Below are positions 41,812-43,509 of a DNA stretch of 43,509 bases, in pieces; position 1 is the first letter of the stretch; each line of letters begins with the position of its first letter. The notes under the pieces are model-generated. The model saw nothing but the letters and a program-made list of their open reading frames with translations. It was not told where the DNA came from and did no database searches. Where the stretch lies: the NCBI GenBank assembly GCA_016839275.1, contig JAEOUM010000114.1, forward strand, positions 1-43,509, written 5' to 3'. Position numbers and translations under genes: made by a program. Source of the stretch: Candidatus Thorarchaeota archaeon (GTDB taxonomy: Archaea; Asgardarchaeota; Thorarchaeia; Thorarchaeales; Thorarchaeaceae).

Positions 41812-43326
41812 CTACAATATCCCTAACAAACCAGCTACGCCTTCGCCGCCCATCTCGGATAGCTGTGCCTTAGCGATCTGTTCGTAGTATTGTTTTATGA
41901 TCGATACCATCAGTAATATTCCTGTTCCGCTAGCTAGAGCACCCAGAACATCTGCAGTGGCTGCAAGCACTCCGATGAGGAATCCCCCGAGCCCTGCAAC
42001 AACCGGGATGTAGCGCTCAAGTAGCCTCTCCATGACCTTCTCGCTGGTCCTGAAACCAGGGACCATGTACCCTGAGTTGAGTAGTTGTCGAGAGACATCA
42101 CGAGGTGCAATACCTGAGATATCCACCCACACCTTAGAGAAACCCCAACAGAGGAGTATCATGAGGGCGAAATAGATAATCACATGGAGCGCCCAGTCCG
42201 GTTCCGTACTCAGGTTGAATATTCCCTGTGGCGGCGTGATATAGCGTGATAGACCGGAGTCTGCTATCATTCTCCCTGATGCCTCATCCTTATGGAACGT
42301 ACCTAACCAATTCAGGAAGGGATTATTGTTCTCACTATTGAAAGCTCCCCAGATCATCTGTCCAAAGAACAGGATGTTTGCATAGAGCGCTTGTGCCAAA
42401 ATGACTGGAATATTCGAAGTGTAGAGGAGTTTGATTGGATATCGTGCTTTCATACCCCGATACTTTGCATATTGAAGCGGTATCTCAACGCGTACTGATT
42501 CCATCCAGATGACAGCCCCAAAGATGACAAAGGTGATGATGAGCGAGAAAATACTAGGGGTGTATCCATCCCGCACGAACAGCCATGCCGCATCAACAGG
42601 CTGTCCAGCTGTTGTGCCAATTCCAACCGCTCTCAAGACATTCGAAAGAATTGCAGCGATGACACCCTTCGGTAGTCCTGTGGCTGTTGTTCCATCAGCA
42701 CCGATGTAACCATCTGGACCTGTGCCTTCGACCTGTGTAAAGTCAAGCATGTTCCAAAGGACCTGTCCTGCGACATTAGTCATGATGAAGAGCGAAACAC
42801 CTGATCCAAGACCCCAGCCCTTCTGAACAAGTTCGTCCATGAGGATTACAATGATTCCTGACATGAAGAGTTGCAGAAATACTAGCAGGGAGTTCATAGG
42901 CGTTAGTTGCCCATATGCTTGACCCGAGATATATGCAATTGCTTGGAATCCGGTCATGAACAGAGCCAGTACTTTCTGACCTCCGGTAAAGAGAGCTCTG
43001 TCCTCTGGGTCTCCAAAATCCACATTGATAATCTTTGAGCCAGATAATAGCTGCATGACCAGACCTGCAGTGACTATTGGTCCTATTCCTAGCTCCATCA
43101 ATGTGCCCCTTGTGGATGCGAGAATGACTCGCATTGCCCATAGATAATCTGTCCCTACTGTCCTATCCACGCCATACAATGGCAAGTGCGACATGATAAG
43201 GAAGATAATGAGCACTATAGCAGTCCAAACGATTTTCTCTCTAAAAGAGACCTCTCTGTCAGGCGCCTTTACTTCAGGCATTATCCTGACAAATGGTGAT
43301 AGAGCTTTGAGAAATGTGCTAGGCAT
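41812..43326 (-). CDS. secY: SecY preprotein translocase subunit
   Basis: 504 aa, ten expected membrane helices; the channel for Sec-dependent export and membrane insertion. REKIVWTAIVLIIFLIMSHLPLYG is helix 1; the plug-region follows in RGTLMELGIGPIVTAGLVMQLL; QKGWGLGSGVSLFI and ESVRVEIPLQYAKYRG are conserved loops; the C-terminus LGALASGTGILLMVSIIKQYYEQI is typical. It has a long loop between helices 5-6 (about 205-250). ATG start; uL15 is upstream, as in most archaeal ribosomal clusters. Confidence 0.96.
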   Translation of the reverse strand: MPSTFLKALSPFVRIMPEVKAPDREVSFREKIVWTAIVLIIFLIMSHLPLYGVDRTVGTDYLWAMRVILASTRGTLMELGIGPIVTAGLVMQLLSGSKIINVDFGDPEDRALFTGGQKVLALFMTGFQAIAYISGQAYGQLTPMNSLLVFLQLFMSGIIVILMDELVQKGWGLGSGVSLFIMTNVAGQVLWNMLDFTQVEGTGPDGYIGADGTTATGLPKGVIAAILSNVLRAVGIGTTAGQPVDAAWLFVRDGYTPSIFSLIITFVIFGAVIWMESVRVEIPLQYAKYRGMKARYPIKLLYTSNIPVILAQALYANILFFGQMIWGAFNSENNNPFLNWLGTFHKDEASGRMIADSGLSRYITPPQGIFNLSTEPDWALHVIIYFALMILLCWGFSKVWVDISGIAPRDVSRQLLNSGYMVPGFRTSEKVMERLLERYIPVVAGLGGFLIGVLAATADVLGALASGTGILLMVSIIKQYYEQIAKAQLSEMGGEGVAGLLGIL

Positions 43327-43407
43327 TCATATCTTGCCTCCTGCAGGTACTTTTCGGCTCCAGCAGACCTATACCTTTAAAGATAGTGGTCGGCTAGAAC
43401 TTGTACT

Positions 43408-43509
43408 CTACTCTTCTGGTAGATCAAGGGTTCCGCCTGCACCAGTGAGCTTTTCTCTAGCCCGTGATGTGATTGACTTAACACCTGTCAAGTTCAACTT
43501 GCGGCTGAC
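43408..43509 (-). CDS. rpl15: Ribosomal protein uL15 (L15), C-terminal part only
   Basis: The last 33 codons and the TAG stop (43408-43410), read on the minus strand and running off the window. The peptide VSRKLNLTGVKSITSRAREK then L-T-G-A-G-G-T-L matches the uL15 C-terminus with its S-x-x-A-x-x-x-I/L-x-x-A-G-G motif. Position directly upstream of secY supports it. Confidence 0.9.
   Translation of the reverse strand, partial: VSRKLNLTGVKSITSRAREKLTGAGGTLDLPEE

Overview
The window looks like a chromosomal segment of an Asgard archaeon. The evidence is a eukaryote-like actin (1-945, cut by the window edge), a two-domain gelsolin-like protein (17425-18021), a small Arf-like GTPase with an N-terminal extension (30334-31245), archaeal-type information genes (Cbf5, Tsr3, TiaS, eL14, eL34, archaeal adenylate and cytidylate kinases, SecY) and an archaeal lipid geranylgeranyl reductase. 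The actin plus two-domain gelsolin pair is compatible with Thorarchaeota or a relative; that lineage guess is inference. Many genes start with GTG or TTG, and ATG is often only one of several in-frame candidates.

Layout. 1-3400: actin 3' part followed by three minus-strand genes (nitroreductase and two membrane proteins). A ~105-107 bp block made of the actin C-terminal codons plus its hairpin/T-run terminator is present three times here, once in actin and twice as detached copies between the following genes. 3500-13800: metabolic and signalling genes (APH-type kinase, SLC13/ArsB-type transporter, GNAT, DUF362, zinc-ribbon coiled-coil protein, M20 amidohydrolase, PAS histidine kinase, NYN-LOTUS RNase-like protein). 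13800-18800: wHTH/4Fe-4S protein, adenine DNA methyltransferase, an MCM-like protein without a Walker A motif, gelsolin-like protein and a membrane-anchored protein. 18800-28200: Fpg/Nei glycosylase, M20 peptidase, LLM oxidoreductase, ITPase, TrmB regulator, second HTH protein, RNase Z, geranylgeranyl reductase, asparaginase. 28286-28436: a minus-strand tRNA-Ser(GGA) interrupted by two introns. 28500-31800: large membrane-anchored protein, GTPase and a small unknown protein.

31866-43509: translation and secretion genes. On the plus strand are uS13-uS4-uS11. On the minus strand, reading leftward from the right edge, are uL15, SecY, an AstE/AspA-like protein, a terpene-cyclase-fold protein, adenylate kinase, DUF106/EMC3-like insertase, eL34, cytidylate kinase, eL14, Cbf5, RNase P RNA, and a zinc-finger protein with TiaS. 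The SecY-Adk-DUF106-eL34-Cmk-eL14-Cbf5 series is a familiar archaeal order, normally followed codirectionally by uS13-uS4-uS11; here that last block is inverted and separated.

Most notable: the repeated actin tails, a tiaS gene interrupted by a single in-frame TAA with its zinc ribbon still well conserved downstream, the doubly interrupted tRNA-Ser with a non-canonical T-arm intron, the MARF1-like NYN-LOTUS protein, and the putative ATPase-less MCM-like protein beside a DNA methyltransferase. No CRISPR array, transposase or integrase gene was recognised.
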